Positions 26,219-35,675 of a stretch of DNA of 64,000 nt are shown here, piece after piece. The notes under the pieces are model-generated. The model was not told the DNA's origin. It saw nothing but the letters and a program-made list of their open reading frames with translations, and searched no databases. Positions within the stretch are counted from its first letter, which is position 1. Each line of letters begins with the position of its first letter. The stretch is taken from NCBI GenBank assembly GCA_018436725.1, contig JAHDKT010000062.1, positions 32,768 through 96,767 of the forward strand, written 5' to 3'. Position numbers and translations under genes: made by a program. The stretch comes from Synergistaceae bacterium. GTDB taxonomy: Bacteria; Synergistota; Synergistia; Synergistales; Aminobacteriaceae.

Positions 26219-27676
26219 ATGAAGGATATGGACAACTCCGGGATTCCCGGAAAAGAATCGGGAGGCGACGGCAGAAAGTGTCCGGAGTGCGGAAGCAGAG
26301 TGGAGAATACCTTCCGCTTCTGCCCGGGATGCGGAGTTTTCGTCCCCGAGTACGCTCCCGCTGTGCGCGTGCCGGTCGCCGGCCGCGATCACGATGAAGA
26401 CGAGGACGAAACAGGGCGCGGAGAGGACGGCGTCGTCTCCGTACCCTTTGCTCCGCGAGATAAGGAACAGGGAGCGATGAGCATCTCCGGAGGGGATCCC
26501 GCTTGGTCGAAAGCGGACAGGGCGGGGACCAGTTTCAGGGAGTTCAACGCAGCCATCGAGGCGCGCCGGGGCAGGAGGGACCGGAAGGGCGGCATCTTTC
26601 TTATCGTCCTCTTTTTAATGTTCGTCGGCGCGCTCGGGGGAGGCGTCTATTGGTTCCTTCAGCAGGCGGGGCGGATCCCCCGGGAGAACGAGGTGCGCGA
26701 AAAACCGCAGATCGAAACGGCGGCGCCGACGCCCGTGAACCGCGGTTCCGATCTGCCGCCGTTGGCGACGCCCGGCGGCGCGCCTGCGGAGTTGACTCCG
26801 GCGCTTCCCGCGCTCCCCTCGTCTCCCGCAGTGCAGGCGGATGCCCTTGAGATCTCCCGCCCGACGAAGGGAGTGATCATAGGCTCCGGAGTGAACCTCC
26901 GAGGATCGCACACGGTGAGCAGCCCCGTCGTCGGCAAGGTGACCGCGGGCAACGAGGTGGAGGTGCTGGAGTCGTGGACGAGCGACGAGGGCGCCGAGGT
27001 CGTCGCCCTCGTCGATGTGGAACTTGTCGCGGACGACGGCAAGACGGTGCGGCTCGTAAGGGGACGAGGACTTTCCGTGATCTCCGGACCGGATTCGCGA
27101 GGAATGCTCCGCGTGGCGCTGCCCGACGACCGTTCGAAGAAGCCCTATACGGTGGCCGCGAATACGATGAGCAACCCTCATTCGTGGCCCTGGTACAAAA
27201 TCCGCCCCAAGGGAGGCAAGGAGGGGTGGATTTTCGGAAAGTTCATCACCGTCTTCAACCCTCGCGAAAATACCCTGTCGGCGACAGTTCTGGACCGCGC
27301 GCTGCACACCTTCGGCTCCACGAGGAACGCTCTTGAAGGAGCGCTCGGCAAGCCGCTGAAGACCGCCTCGAAAAAAATAACACGCTCCGGGGTTCCGGCG
27401 GATGAAGTTACGCTGACTTTCAACGGTCTGACGGCCGTGCTGCTGGAGAGAGGCGGGCCCTCGGAAGTCCGGTCGCTCACGCTGACTTCGTCGAAGCACT
27501 CCCTCGACGGCGGAATCGCCGTAGGGAGCGACCGCAGCTCCGTCCTCTCGATTCTCGGGCTTCCCAACGCCCTGGACAAGGGGAGCGAAGTCTATCGCGT
27601 CGACGCGAACAGCGGCATCCGCATTCGCTACGAAAACTACACTGTGAAAACGCTCCACGTCGGGGCGCTGAATTGA
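26219..27676 (+). CDS. Zinc-ribbon membrane protein with SH3-like domain
   Basis: The 485-residue protein has an N-terminal zinc ribbon with two CxxC pairs (CPECGS and CPGCGV), a long acidic/charged cytoplasmic stretch, one membrane segment at about residues 125-145, a Pro/Ala-rich linker and an SH3-like domain (GVNLRGSHTVSSPVVGKV) that probably sits in the periplasm. Two repeated 80-residue units of unknown fold end the protein. ATG at 26219 follows AGAGGAGG; an upstream TTG is less likely. It may sense or bind the cell wall, but the function is not known. Confidence 0.65.
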   Translation: MKDMDNSGIPGKESGGDGRKCPECGSRVENTFRFCPGCGVFVPEYAPAVRVPVAGRDHDEDEDETGRGEDGVVSVPFAPRDKEQGAMSISGGDPAWSKADRAGTSFREFNAAIEARRGRRDRKGGIFLIVLFLMFVGALGGGVYWFLQQAGRIPRENEVREKPQIETAAPTPVNRGSDLPPLATPGGAPAELTPALPALPSSPAVQADALEISRPTKGVIIGSGVNLRGSHTVSSPVVGKVTAGNEVEVLESWTSDEGAEVVALVDVELVADDGKTVRLVRGRGLSVISGPDSRGMLRVALPDDRSKKPYTVAANTMSNPHSWPWYKIRPKGGKEGWIFGKFITVFNPRENTLSATVLDRALHTFGSTRNALEGALGKPLKTASKKITRSGVPADEVTLTFNGLTAVLLERGGPSEVRSLTLTSSKHSLDGGIAVGSDRSSVLSILGLPNALDKGSEVYRVDANSGIRIRYENYTVKTLHVGALN

Positions 27677-29580
27677 ACGCTCTCCCCCCGATGAAGGTTC
27701 CCCCTGTTCCCGGAGCGCGCTTCTTCCCCGTGAACAGGAAGGATATGGAAGAGCGCGGCTGGAACGAGCTGGATTTTCTCTTCGTGAGCGGCGACGCTTA
27801 TGTGGACCATCCGGCCTTCGGCACGGCGGTGATCGCCCGCGTGCTGGATGCCGCAGGTTTTCGCGTGGGCATCCTGGCCCAGCCCGACTGGCGTTCGCGG
27901 GACGCGTTCCTCTCCATGGGGCGGCCGAAGCATGCGGCGCTCGTCTCCGCAGGCAACCTCGACTCGATGCTCAACAAGCTGACGGCCTCGAAGAAGAGCC
28001 GGAGCACCGACAGCTACTCCCCCGGCGGGCAGGCGGGGTTGCGCCCGGACAGGGCGACGATCGCCTACTGCAGCAGGGTGAAAGAGTGCTGGAAAGACCT
28101 TCCGGTCATCATCGGCGGCGTGGAGGCGAGCCTCCGGCGGTTCGCACACTACGACTACTGGTCCGACGAGGTGCGGCGTTCCATCCTCTTCGACAGCCAG
28201 GCGGACCTGCTGGTCTACGGAATGGGGGAGCTTCAGATTCGACAGATCGCCGATCTGCTCTCCAGGGGCGTCCCCGTGGGACGGCTGAGTGATCTTCGGG
28301 GAACCGTCTACAGGACGAACGAGTTTCCGGAGATCCGCGGCAAGTTCGTGGAGATTCCGTCTTACGAAGAGGTTGCAGTAGAAAAGCAGCGCTTCGCCGA
28401 GGCCTTCCGCATGCAGGACGCCGAGCAGGACGCGTTTCACGGCAAGACGGTGGTACAGCGTCACGGCGCGTCGTATATAGTGCAGAACCCTCCCGCTCAA
28501 CCGCTTACGATGGAGGAGATGGACGCCGTCTATGCGCTTCCGTACCCCCGTACCTATCACCCGATGTACGAAGCCGCGGGGGGCGTCCCCGCGATCGCCG
28601 AGGTGCGTTTCAGCCTGACCAGCCATCGCGGCTGCTTCGGAAGCTGTGCTTTCTGCGCCATCCACTATCATCAAGGGCGGATCATTCAGAGTCGCAGCCA
28701 CGACTCCCTGCTTCGGGAGGCGCGCATTCTGACCGAACTGCCCGACTTCAAGGGGTACATCCACGACGTCGGCGGTCCGACGGCGAACTTCCGTATTCCC
28801 GCATGCGACCAGCAGCTCGACAGAGGAGCGTGCAGAAACAGGCAGTGCCTCTCCCCGAATCCCTGTCCAAAACTCCGCGCCGATCACTCGGACTATATCG
28901 ACCTGCTTCGGAAGCTGCGCGCGCTTCCGAAGGTGAAGAAGGTCTTCATCCGCTCCGGCATTCGCTTCGACTATCTTCTGGCGGACAAGAAGGGCGGGTT
29001 CCTTGAGGAGCTGTGCGCGCACCATGTAAGCGGGCAGTTGAAGGTGGCGCCCGAGCACGTTTCGTCCCGGGTGCTGGCGTTGATGGGGAAGCCGGGACGC
29101 GAGGTGTACGAAGAGTTCCGCCGTTCCTACGCAGCGATGAACGAAAAGCTGGGGAAGAAGCAGTACCTCGTGCCGTACTTCATCGCCTCCCACCCCGGAG
29201 CGACGCTGGAGGATGCGGTGGAGCTGGCGGAGTATCTGCGCGATATTCACTTCCAGCCCGAGCAGGTGCAGGACTTCATCCCCACGCCGGGGAGTCTGTC
29301 GACCTGCATGTACTACACCGGCCTGAACCCGTTCACCGGCGAGGCCGTGCCCTCCGCGAAGGACAGAAACGAGCGGAAGATGCAGCGCGTGCTGTTGCAA
29401 TACGCCGAGCCGAAGAACCGCGAGGCGGTCATACAGGCGCTTGAGGCCGCAGGCAGGAAGGACCTGATCGGCGTCGGACCGTCCTGCCTGGTCCAGCCGC
29501 AGCACCGCGAGCCGCAAAAAAAGAGCGCGCCCCGCTCCGAGAGGAGGACTCGCTCCGGGAAAACTGGCGGGCGGAGGTAA
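27673..29580 (+). CDS. YgiQ family radical SAM protein
   Basis: The 635-residue protein has an N-terminal B12-binding-like fold and a radical SAM core with the cluster motif CFGSCAFC at about residue 322 (SHRGCFGSCAFCAIHYHQG). The CRNRQCLSPNPCP stretch and the long C-terminal helical part are typical of YgiQ. Its substrate is not known. TTG at 27673 overlaps the previous stop; ATG at 27691 is a possible later start. It is probably cotranscribed with the zinc-ribbon gene. Confidence 0.85.
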   Translation: MNALPPMKVPPVPGARFFPVNRKDMEERGWNELDFLFVSGDAYVDHPAFGTAVIARVLDAAGFRVGILAQPDWRSRDAFLSMGRPKHAALVSAGNLDSMLNKLTASKKSRSTDSYSPGGQAGLRPDRATIAYCSRVKECWKDLPVIIGGVEASLRRFAHYDYWSDEVRRSILFDSQADLLVYGMGELQIRQIADLLSRGVPVGRLSDLRGTVYRTNEFPEIRGKFVEIPSYEEVAVEKQRFAEAFRMQDAEQDAFHGKTVVQRHGASYIVQNPPAQPLTMEEMDAVYALPYPRTYHPMYEAAGGVPAIAEVRFSLTSHRGCFGSCAFCAIHYHQGRIIQSRSHDSLLREARILTELPDFKGYIHDVGGPTANFRIPACDQQLDRGACRNRQCLSPNPCPKLRADHSDYIDLLRKLRALPKVKKVFIRSGIRFDYLLADKKGGFLEELCAHHVSGQLKVAPEHVSSRVLALMGKPGREVYEEFRRSYAAMNEKLGKKQYLVPYFIASHPGATLEDAVELAEYLRDIHFQPEQVQDFIPTPGSLSTCMYYTGLNPFTGEAVPSAKDRNERKMQRVLLQYAEPKNREAVIQALEAAGRKDLIGVGPSCLVQPQHREPQKKSAPRSERRTRSGKTGGRR

Positions 29581-29581
29581 C

Positions 29582-30499
29582 TCAGGCCTTCTCCCGCGCC
29601 GCCTCGGCGCGGAGCGTAACCGAACGCAGCAGCGACGGCCCCGCCTCCGTGAGGAGGACGGCCACGAAGATGAGCGCGCACCCCGCCGCCATGCGCGGGC
29701 TGAAGATCTCTCCGAGGAAATAAATTCCCGCGAACGCTCCGAAGACCGATTCGAGGCTCAGCAGGATGGCCGTATGGGTGGAGGGCGTGAATTTTTGTGC
29801 CGTATTCTGAACGGCGAAAGCCACGATGGTGCAGAAGATCACGGTGTACGCGATGCTCCGGAGGCCGCTTCCTCCCTGGAAGCCGGGCCATGTCTCGAAG
29901 ACGAGCGCGGCCGGCAGGCTCAGCAGGCACACCATGAGAATCTGCAGCGCCGCGAGAACCATCGGGTCCTTCTTCGCGGCGAAGTGCTCGATCGCGATGA
30001 GGTGACAGGCGAAGAAGAAGGCGCAGACGAGGGTGAGCAGATCCCCTTTGCCGATGGACAGCGCTCCTTCCTGGAGCGTCAGCATCCCCATGCCGACGAG
30101 ACAGACGAAGGAGGCAAGGAAGGAGAGGATGCCTGGAAAAATCCTCCGCAAGCCCCACGAGAGCAACGGGACGATGACGACATATGTCGCCGTGAGGAAC
30201 GCCTGTTTTCCGGGCGTCGTGTAGTTCAGCCCGAGCGTCTGCGTCGCGAAGCCGAGAAAGAGAAAGACGCCGATGATCGCTCCGGCACGAAGGTCTTCCT
30301 TGGAAACGGCGGCGAGGCGACGCCGGAAGAGGAGTCCCATGATGAGGGCCGCCGAGCCGAAGCGCAGCGCGAGAAGCCAGAATGTGGGGAACGTGTCGAG
30401 CGCATCCTTCATCGCGACGAAGCCGAGGCCCCAGAAGAGGGCGACGAAGACGAGCGAGATGTCCGCGAGGATAGTTTTCAGCTTTGGAGAAAGGTGCAT
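29582..30499 (-). CDS. DMT superfamily (EamA) transporter
   Basis: The 305-residue protein has ten predicted membrane segments in two EamA repeats; the start LSPKLKTILADISLVFVALF leads into the first. Family members export amino acids or other metabolites; the substrate is unknown. ATG at 30499 (complement) has GGGAG upstream. The gene converges with ygiQ, ending two bases from it, and is transcribed away from the Mbh operon. Confidence 0.88.
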   Translation of the reverse strand: MHLSPKLKTILADISLVFVALFWGLGFVAMKDALDTFPTFWLLALRFGSAALIMGLLFRRRLAAVSKEDLRAGAIIGVFLFLGFATQTLGLNYTTPGKQAFLTATYVVIVPLLSWGLRRIFPGILSFLASFVCLVGMGMLTLQEGALSIGKGDLLTLVCAFFFACHLIAIEHFAAKKDPMVLAALQILMVCLLSLPAALVFETWPGFQGGSGLRSIAYTVIFCTIVAFAVQNTAQKFTPSTHTAILLSLESVFGAFAGIYFLGEIFSPRMAAGCALIFVAVLLTEAGPSLLRSVTLRAEAAREKA

Positions 30500-30555
30500 G
30501 CGATTCACTCCCGATACGGAAAATAGACGGTGCTCTGCAAATCGAGTACCGGGAG

Positions 30556-30564
30556 AGTATAGCA
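30556..30564 (-). promoter_or_regulatory. Extended -10 promoter for the DMT transporter
   Basis: On the minus strand the sequence reads TGCTATACT, a TG-n-TATACT extended -10. A clear -35 is not seen. It is about 60 bases before the start codon. The 347-base gap between this gene and mbhA holds this and the mbh promoter; I see no further gene there. Confidence 0.4.
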
Positions 30565-30745
30565 TCTTCCGCGAAAAAAGACACAGTCGTTCTCTCGGCG
30601 CAGTGTTCCTTCAAAGGAATACCAAACGGAGGAAGAGCTGTGTTCGGACTTCTCGTCGGCGTATTTTACGCGTCCCGGCAGTCCGGCCCGGATTCCTTCG
30701 ACGGCATTTCCTTCCGTTCCTATTTTGTGAGAGTTTTAACTTTCA

Positions 30746-30773
30746 TTTACAAGCTCCGTAGAGGGAGTATAAT
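30746..30773 (+). promoter_or_regulatory. Promoter of the Mbh hydrogenase operon
   Basis: TTTACA at 30746-30751 and a perfect TATAAT at 30768-30773 are 16 bases apart. A leader of roughly 65 bases precedes the first gene. No terminator or good second promoter is seen before 39116, so the 14 genes are likely one transcript. Confidence 0.65.
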
Positions 30774-30846
30774 GTATTCGATGCATTTCTTCGTTCCGCA
30801 GGGGAGTTTTGCGGTTTTCAAATTTATGTGACGGGAGGTGGAGTAT

Positions 30847-31332
30847 GTGTTTATTTTTTTCGCCTCGTTTCTGATGTATCTTCTCCTTGTCTGGTCCGGG
30901 AGCGGTATCCCGATGATCGAGGTCGCCATAGGTCTTCTCTTGGCGACGGCGATCACCTTCGCGTACACGACCTGGCATCCGGAGAGGAAGCTCAGTAGAC
31001 GGGGGCTTGATCCGAGACGTTGGTTCGGTTTCGTAGCGTACCTTTTCGGACCTTTCGCATTGGGGGTGGCGAAAGCGAATATCGATGTCGCGAAGCGAGT
31101 CGTCACGGGAAAGATCCGTCCGGGCATCGTCAAGGTGACGCCCGAGCTGAAGAGCGATGTCGCCAGGACTTTGCTGGCGGATTCGATCACGCTGACGCCG
31201 GGGACGCTCACCGTGGATATTGACGATGCGGGCGGGTTTTATATCCATTGGTTGTACGTTGAAGACGAGAACCCCACGGAAGAACAGCTGTACGGCAATT
31301 TCGCCCACTGGGCAAGGAGGTTGGCTGAATGA
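30847..31332 (+). CDS. mbhA: Mrp/Mbh antiporter subunit E (MbhA)
   Basis: MrpE-type subunits belong to the Na+/H+ antiporter half of the Mbh complex in the membrane. The 161-residue protein has two N-terminal membrane segments and a cytosolic end with TPELKSDVARTLLADSITLT and TPGTLTVDID, the hallmark of the family. GTG at 30847 lies eight bases after GGGAGG; GTG at 30838 would overlap that site. It is first in the operon and overlaps the next gene by four bases. Confidence 0.88.
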   Translation: MFIFFASFLMYLLLVWSGSGIPMIEVAIGLLLATAITFAYTTWHPERKLSRRGLDPRRWFGFVAYLFGPFALGVAKANIDVAKRVVTGKIRPGIVKVTPELKSDVARTLLADSITLTPGTLTVDIDDAGGFYIHWLYVEDENPTEEQLYGNFAHWARRLAE

Positions 31333-31589
31333 CGGTCCTTTTTGTATGGTTTGTTGCGGCGGTTATGGGCATTCTCGCCATCGCCGTGCTCGGGCGTCTT
31401 ATCTCCGGCCCGACGGTTTCGGACAGGGCGGTTGCGCTGGACACGTTCAACACTTTTGTAGTCGGTATTATGCTTCTTCTTGCCGTCGGGTACGATTCGG
31501 TCGTCATGGTCGATGTGGCCATAGTGTACGCCGCGCTCTCCTTCGTGGGAACCATGTTCATCGCCCGCTACATCGAAGGGGAGGTATGA
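31329..31589 (+). CDS. mbhB: Mrp/Mbh subunit F (MbhB)
   Basis: The 86-residue protein has three membrane segments and the MrpF signature GPTVSDRAVALDTF near residue 28. It is a small structural subunit of the cation-antiporter part. The start ATG overlaps the stop of the E subunit. Confidence 0.9.
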   Translation: MTVLFVWFVAAVMGILAIAVLGRLISGPTVSDRAVALDTFNTFVVGIMLLLAVGYDSVVMVDVAIVYAALSFVGTMFIARYIEGEV

Positions 31590-31593
31590 CCGG

Positions 31594-31968
31594 ATGTTCT
31601 TCCTTATGCTGGCGTCGGCTGCTCTGGTGGTGAGCCTCCTTTTCAACTCTCTCGGCGCGTTTTCGCTCTACAGGTTCCCCGACGTGTACACCAGACTCCA
31701 TGGCGCGACGAAGTGCACGACGTTCGGAACCATTTTTATCGCGATCGCAGTGGTGTTTTATGCGATCGCCAAGCTCCTGGAAAGCGGGGAAAACCGTTTT
31801 TGGGTGCTTATCGTCCATTCGCTTGTGGCGATGATGGTACTGCTTGTAACAAATGCCACAGGAGCCCACGCCCTGGCCAGAGCGTCTCATAGAAGCGGTT
31901 TGGCGCCTGCGAAGGCTGTCGTTGACAGGCTTGAGGAGAGCCGCTCCAAAGGAGGGGGATCCCAATGA
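31594..31968 (+). CDS. mbhC: Mrp/Mbh subunit G (MbhC)
   Basis: The 124-residue protein has three membrane segments and the MrpG motif FPDVYTRLHGATKCTTFGT near residue 30. The charged C-terminus is slightly extended. It overlaps the next gene by four bases. Confidence 0.9.
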   Translation: MFFLMLASAALVVSLLFNSLGAFSLYRFPDVYTRLHGATKCTTFGTIFIAIAVVFYAIAKLLESGENRFWVLIVHSLVAMMVLLVTNATGAHALARASHRSGLAPAKAVVDRLEESRSKGGGSQ

Positions 31969-32225
31969 TGAACGCGCTGCATCTCTCGGTTCTGTCCGTT
32001 ATGCTGATTGCCGCGTTTTTCGCCCTCTGGTTCAAAGATCTCATCTCCTCGGTGATTTCTCTGGCGGTTTTCAGCCTTATGATGGCGCTCGAATTCTATA
32101 TCCTGCAAGCGCCCGACGTCGCGATCGCCGAGGCGGCCATCGGAGCCGCCCTGAGCACGACGATCTACATCATCGCTCTCAGGGCGTGTCGCCGTCCGAA
32201 GAATGAAGGAGGGCGGAAACAGTGA
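31965..32225 (+). CDS. mbhD: MbhD-type subunit (DUF4040)
   Basis: This 86-residue protein with three membrane segments matches the part of MrpA just after its NuoL-like core, as in archaeal MbhD: KDLISSVISLAVFSLMMALE and LQAPDVAIAEAAIGAALST. No NuoL-like MrpA is present in the operon, just as in Mbh. ATG overlaps the previous stop. Confidence 0.85.
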   Translation: MMNALHLSVLSVMLIAAFFALWFKDLISSVISLAVFSLMMALEFYILQAPDVAIAEAAIGAALSTTIYIIALRACRRPKNEGGRKQ

Positions 32226-32494
32226 AAAAGATGATTTTCGTCGTCGCCGCACTTTTGCTCGGAGCTATGGTCGTCGGCGTCGTGGACAATGCGCATCCTT
32301 TCGGCTACCCGGGAAAAGCTCCGATGGATGATTTTTTCCTTGCGGACGCGCTGCCGAATAGATCGACCGAGAATATCGTTACCGCGATAGTCTTCGATTA
32401 CAGAGGCTTCGATACTATCGGAGAAGCCGCGGTATTGTTTACTGCGCTCTGCGCAATTTCGGTTCTTTTCAGGGAAGGAGGAAGGAAGCAGTGA
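32222..32494 (+). CDS. mbhE: MbhE-type subunit
   Basis: The 90-residue protein has a signal-like first membrane segment, a short external stretch with NRSTENIVTAIVFDYRGFDT and a second segment. This motif is the C-terminal end of MrpA and the MbhE subunit in archaeal hydrogenases. GTG at 32222 overlaps the mbhD stop. Confidence 0.85.
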   Translation: MKKMIFVVAALLLGAMVVGVVDNAHPFGYPGKAPMDDFFLADALPNRSTENIVTAIVFDYRGFDTIGEAAVLFTALCAISVLFREGGRKQ

Positions 32495-32958
32495 ATCCCC
32501 TTTCGGTTGTAGTGCGTACGGGCTGCGACCTGTTCGCATGGTTTATGGTCGTTTTCGGCGTCAACGTTTTGGTGCACGGCTACATGACCCCCGGCGGAGG
32601 CTTCCAGGGAGGGGCTATCATCGCGACGTTCACCGCTTTTTTGCTGGTGGCCTACGGCGGCCGGAAGATGCATGGCTGGGCGAACGAGAAGATATTCGAT
32701 CTTTTTGAAGAGGTGGGTTTGCTTGCTTTTTTCGTGCTGGCATTCATGGGATTCCCGATCACGTTCTTCTACAACTATCTCGTGAAACCCCTTTCCGCCG
32801 GAGGCGTCATTCCGCCCGCAGGCACGACGGCGCTCATGTCCATCGCAGTGGGACTCGAAGTGACAGGTGCTCTTTCTATGATTATTTTGACGATGTTCAG
32901 GGGGATCCGTATGTTCGAAACCGTCCCTATGAAGGAGGAGTTCGGTCATGATAGGTAA
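32491..32958 (+). CDS. mbhF: Mrp/Mbh subunit B (MbhF)
   Basis: MrpB-type subunit of 155 residues with four membrane segments and the motif HGYMTPGGGFQGGAIIA near residue 30, diagnostic of the family. GTG at 32491 overlaps the mbhE stop. It overlaps the next gene by 11 bases. Confidence 0.92.
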   Translation: MNPLSVVVRTGCDLFAWFMVVFGVNVLVHGYMTPGGGFQGGAIIATFTAFLLVAYGGRKMHGWANEKIFDLFEEVGLLAFFVLAFMGFPITFFYNYLVKPLSAGGVIPPAGTTALMSIAVGLEVTGALSMIILTMFRGIRMFETVPMKEEFGHDR

Positions 32959-33295
32959 CGCTCCTTTTTTTGTGGTCGGTCTTCTTTTTCTGGCCGGGCT
33001 GACGGCGATCTTTATGGAAAAGAATCTCATAAAAATCGCCATCGCGATCGGCATCATCAGTTCGGCGGTCAACCTTTTTTTAGTTGCGTTGGGGTATCGA
33101 GCCGGAGGAACGGTCCCCATCCACTTTCTCGCGGGGAAAGAAACGTTGATGGTGCTCCCGACGCCCCAGGCGATGACGCTCACCGCGATCGTGATCTCGC
33201 TTGCGACGACGGCCTTTCTTCTTTCTCTCATCATGCTCGTCTACCGTCACTACGGCACGCTTGACGTAGACGAAATCAGGAGGTTGAGAGGATGA
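32948..33295 (+). CDS. mbhG: Mrp/Mbh subunit C (MbhG), NuoK-like
   Basis: The 115-residue NuoK-like protein has three membrane segments; IGIISSAVNLFLVALGY is the conserved middle segment and PTPQAMTLTAIVISLATTA the last. Its charged residue Glu24 (MEKN) lies in the ion-path region. It overlaps the D subunit gene by four bases. Confidence 0.92.
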   Translation: MIGNAPFFVVGLLFLAGLTAIFMEKNLIKIAIAIGIISSAVNLFLVALGYRAGGTVPIHFLAGKETLMVLPTPQAMTLTAIVISLATTAFLLSLIMLVYRHYGTLDVDEIRRLRG

Positions 33296-34857
33296 ACTGG
33301 AACGATCATCTTCCCGCGCTGCTGCTTATGATTCCTCTCTTCGGCGCTTTCGTCGCTCCTTTAGTCTGTCTTTTGGGAAAGACGACGCGCAATGCGCTGT
33401 TGGTCGGTCTATCTTTCGTAACGTTGCTCGTGTCGCTTCTTCTTTGGAGGAACGTTCTTATCGGAGGAATCGCGATCTACGTAATGGGTGGGGAGAGTTT
33501 CAACCTGACGCTTCCCTCCGGCATGGCGCTTCCGATACGTATTGTCATGGAGGTGGACGCGTTCAGCGCCTTCATGGTGGTCTGCGGCTCCGTCGCTTCG
33601 TTCGCAGGAGCGCTTTTCTCGACGAACTATATGGAGAAATTCACCGGCTTGGGGCGTTTTGTTTCGCTTTATTTCCTGCTTACGCTCGGGATGCTCGGAA
33701 TGATGATTACCGGCGACTTCTTCAACTTCTTCATCTTCATCGAGATCGCATCCATCGCTTCATTCGGTTTGGTCGCATTCTGGCGCGACAGACCGGAGGC
33801 GATCGAGGCAAGTCTGAAATATACGCTTGTCTCGCAGGTGGGATCGATGATCTTCCTGATCGCCGCAGGCGCCCTGTACGGCAAGTATAACGCGCTCAAC
33901 ATGGCCGCGATAGGCAGCCTGCTCCAGTTCGGCGTCATGGAGAAGATCGCGCTGGTTTTCATCATCGGAACTCTTGCAATGAAATGCGGTTCTTTCCCTA
34001 TGCACATGTGGCTTCCCGACGCGTACGCTGAAGCTCCTTCGGGCGTCTCCTGCCTCCTCGTGGCCGTCAGCCAGGCGTCCCTCTACGGCCTGATGCGCGT
34101 CTGCTTCTCGCTCTACGGCGTCAATCTCGGCGGATCGTTCATTCCGTGGATGATCATCTCCATGGGGCTCGCCTCCATGTTCTTCGGCGTGACCATGGCG
34201 GTTGTGCAGCACGAGATCAAGCGCCTGATAGGCTACCATTCGGTCTCGCAGGTGGGGTATATGCTGCTTGGTCTCGGCGTCGGGCTCCTTGTGCTCGACG
34301 ACGCTCGCGGCATGGCCGAGTACGGTTTCACCGCGATGAAGGGCGGTATCTTCCACATATTCAACTACACGATGTACAAGGCGCTGCTCTTCCTTGCCGC
34401 GGGCGCGATCTACTACGCGACCGGGAAGCGCGACCTGAATGAAATGGGAGGCCTCGCGCGCCGCATGCCCTTTACCACCGCCATGTTCGTCATCGCGGCG
34501 GCGGCGATCTCCGGTCTTCCCCCGTTCAACGGCTTCGTCTCGAAGCTGCTGATCTACGAGTCGGTCTTCGCCGTCCATCCCGCGCTGACCGTCGTGGCGT
34601 TGGTAACCTCGGTGCTTACGCTTGCATCCTTCGTGAAGGTCTTCCAGACGGCGTTTCTCGGTCCTGAGAAGACTGTGTTCACCGGCGTCCGCGAGGTTCC
34701 TTCGGGAATGCTCTTCGGCATGGGCGTGCTCACGCTCGCGGTCCTCGGCGCGACGCTCTTCCCGTCGTGGACGTTGTCGAATCTGGTGGAGCCCGCCGCG
34801 AAGGCGCTGGTCGATCAGGCCGGATACATCGGCGCTGTTATGGGAGGTGGCCTCTGA
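33292..34857 (+). CDS. mbhH: Mrp/Mbh subunit D (MbhH), NuoN-like antiporter
   Basis: This 521-residue protein with about 14 membrane segments is the main proton/cation channel of the complex. It has the proton-conducting family features: MEVDAFSAFM with Glu in segment 5 region, KYTLVSQVGSM, MKCGSFPMHMWLPDAYAEAP and HEIKRLIGYHSVSQVGYM, with lysines in broken helices. It shares one base with the next start codon. Confidence 0.93.
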   Translation: MNWNDHLPALLLMIPLFGAFVAPLVCLLGKTTRNALLVGLSFVTLLVSLLLWRNVLIGGIAIYVMGGESFNLTLPSGMALPIRIVMEVDAFSAFMVVCGSVASFAGALFSTNYMEKFTGLGRFVSLYFLLTLGMLGMMITGDFFNFFIFIEIASIASFGLVAFWRDRPEAIEASLKYTLVSQVGSMIFLIAAGALYGKYNALNMAAIGSLLQFGVMEKIALVFIIGTLAMKCGSFPMHMWLPDAYAEAPSGVSCLLVAVSQASLYGLMRVCFSLYGVNLGGSFIPWMIISMGLASMFFGVTMAVVQHEIKRLIGYHSVSQVGYMLLGLGVGLLVLDDARGMAEYGFTAMKGGIFHIFNYTMYKALLFLAAGAIYYATGKRDLNEMGGLARRMPFTTAMFVIAAAAISGLPPFNGFVSKLLIYESVFAVHPALTVVALVTSVLTLASFVKVFQTAFLGPEKTVFTGVREVPSGMLFGMGVLTLAVLGATLFPSWTLSNLVEPAAKALVDQAGYIGAVMGGGL

Positions 34858-35195
34858 TGTTCGGCACTGTCTACACCGGCTTCGGCTACTGGGACGTCAC
34901 GGCGTGGATCGTCTTCTTCGCCATCGCCGCAGGACTGACGCTCTGGCTTCGCGCCCAGGGACGGGACGACTACAAGGAGGGGACGGATCAGGACGAGATC
35001 TACTGGTCGGGCAACGTCGTCCCCGACGACGGCGCCGAGATTTCCGTTCCGGCGTCCTCCGCGTACTGGGGATTCCGAAAGGCCATGGCGCCTTTCTACA
35101 AGGTGCTGACCGGAATGCACACGGGAATAGCGACGGATATAGTGGGCTACTACGTCCTTGTCGTCGCCTTCATGGCCGTGTTCATTCTTCTGTAG
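34857..35195 (+). CDS. mbhI: MbhI-type membrane subunit
   Basis: The 112-residue protein has one membrane segment at each end and a cytosolic loop (DDYKEGTDQDEIYWSGN) between. In archaeal Mbh this subunit links the antiporter part and the hydrogenase part; its place at this junction supports the call. ATG at 34857 overlaps the preceding stop (TGATG). Confidence 0.75.
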   Translation: MFGTVYTGFGYWDVTAWIVFFAIAAGLTLWLRAQGRDDYKEGTDQDEIYWSGNVVPDDGAEISVPASSAYWGFRKAMAPFYKVLTGMHTGIATDIVGYYVLVVAFMAVFILL

Positions 35196-35207
35196 GAGGA
35201 GGGCGCC

Positions 35208-35675
35208 ATGATCGATATGCTGCTTGAGAAGTACCTTGATATTCTGCCCAAGTCGCTCTGGGTGACGACCTGCAACTCGGGATCGTGCAACGGCTGCGAC
35301 ATCGAAATAGTGGCCACGATCAGCCCGCGCTACGACATCGAGCGCTTCGGCATGAAGCTGGTGGGCACTCCCCGGCACGCCGACGTGCTCATCGTGACCG
35401 GTCCGGTGACCCGCTACATGAGGGACAGGCTGGTGCGCATCTACAACCAGATGCCCGACCCGAAGGCGGTCGTCGTCGTGGGGAACTGCGGCGCGTCGGG
35501 GGACGTCTTTTACAAGTCGTACAATCTCGACGGTCCGGTGGACAGGATCATTCCGGTGGACGTCTACGTCCACGGCTGTCCTCCGCGCCCGGAGGCGATC
35601 ATCGAGGGCGTCGCCAAAGCGGTGCTGAAGCTGGAATCGTTGAAGGAAAAGAAAGCGGGTGAGGCGGACTCATGA
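35208..35675 (+). CDS. mbhJ: [NiFe] hydrogenase small subunit (MbhJ, NuoB-like)
   Basis: This 155-residue cytosolic subunit carries the proximal [4Fe-4S] cluster. The ligands are Cys27 and Cys30 (SCNGCDIE), one Cys in VGNCGASG (~96) and one in HGCPPRPE (~126). It lies next to the large subunit and passes electrons to the Ni-Fe site. ATG at 35208 follows AGGAGGA. The short form without twin-arginine signal fits a group 4 hydrogenase. Confidence 0.93.
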   Translation: MIDMLLEKYLDILPKSLWVTTCNSGSCNGCDIEIVATISPRYDIERFGMKLVGTPRHADVLIVTGPVTRYMRDRLVRIYNQMPDPKAVVVVGNCGASGDVFYKSYNLDGPVDRIIPVDVYVHGCPPRPEAIIEGVAKAVLKLESLKEKKAGEADS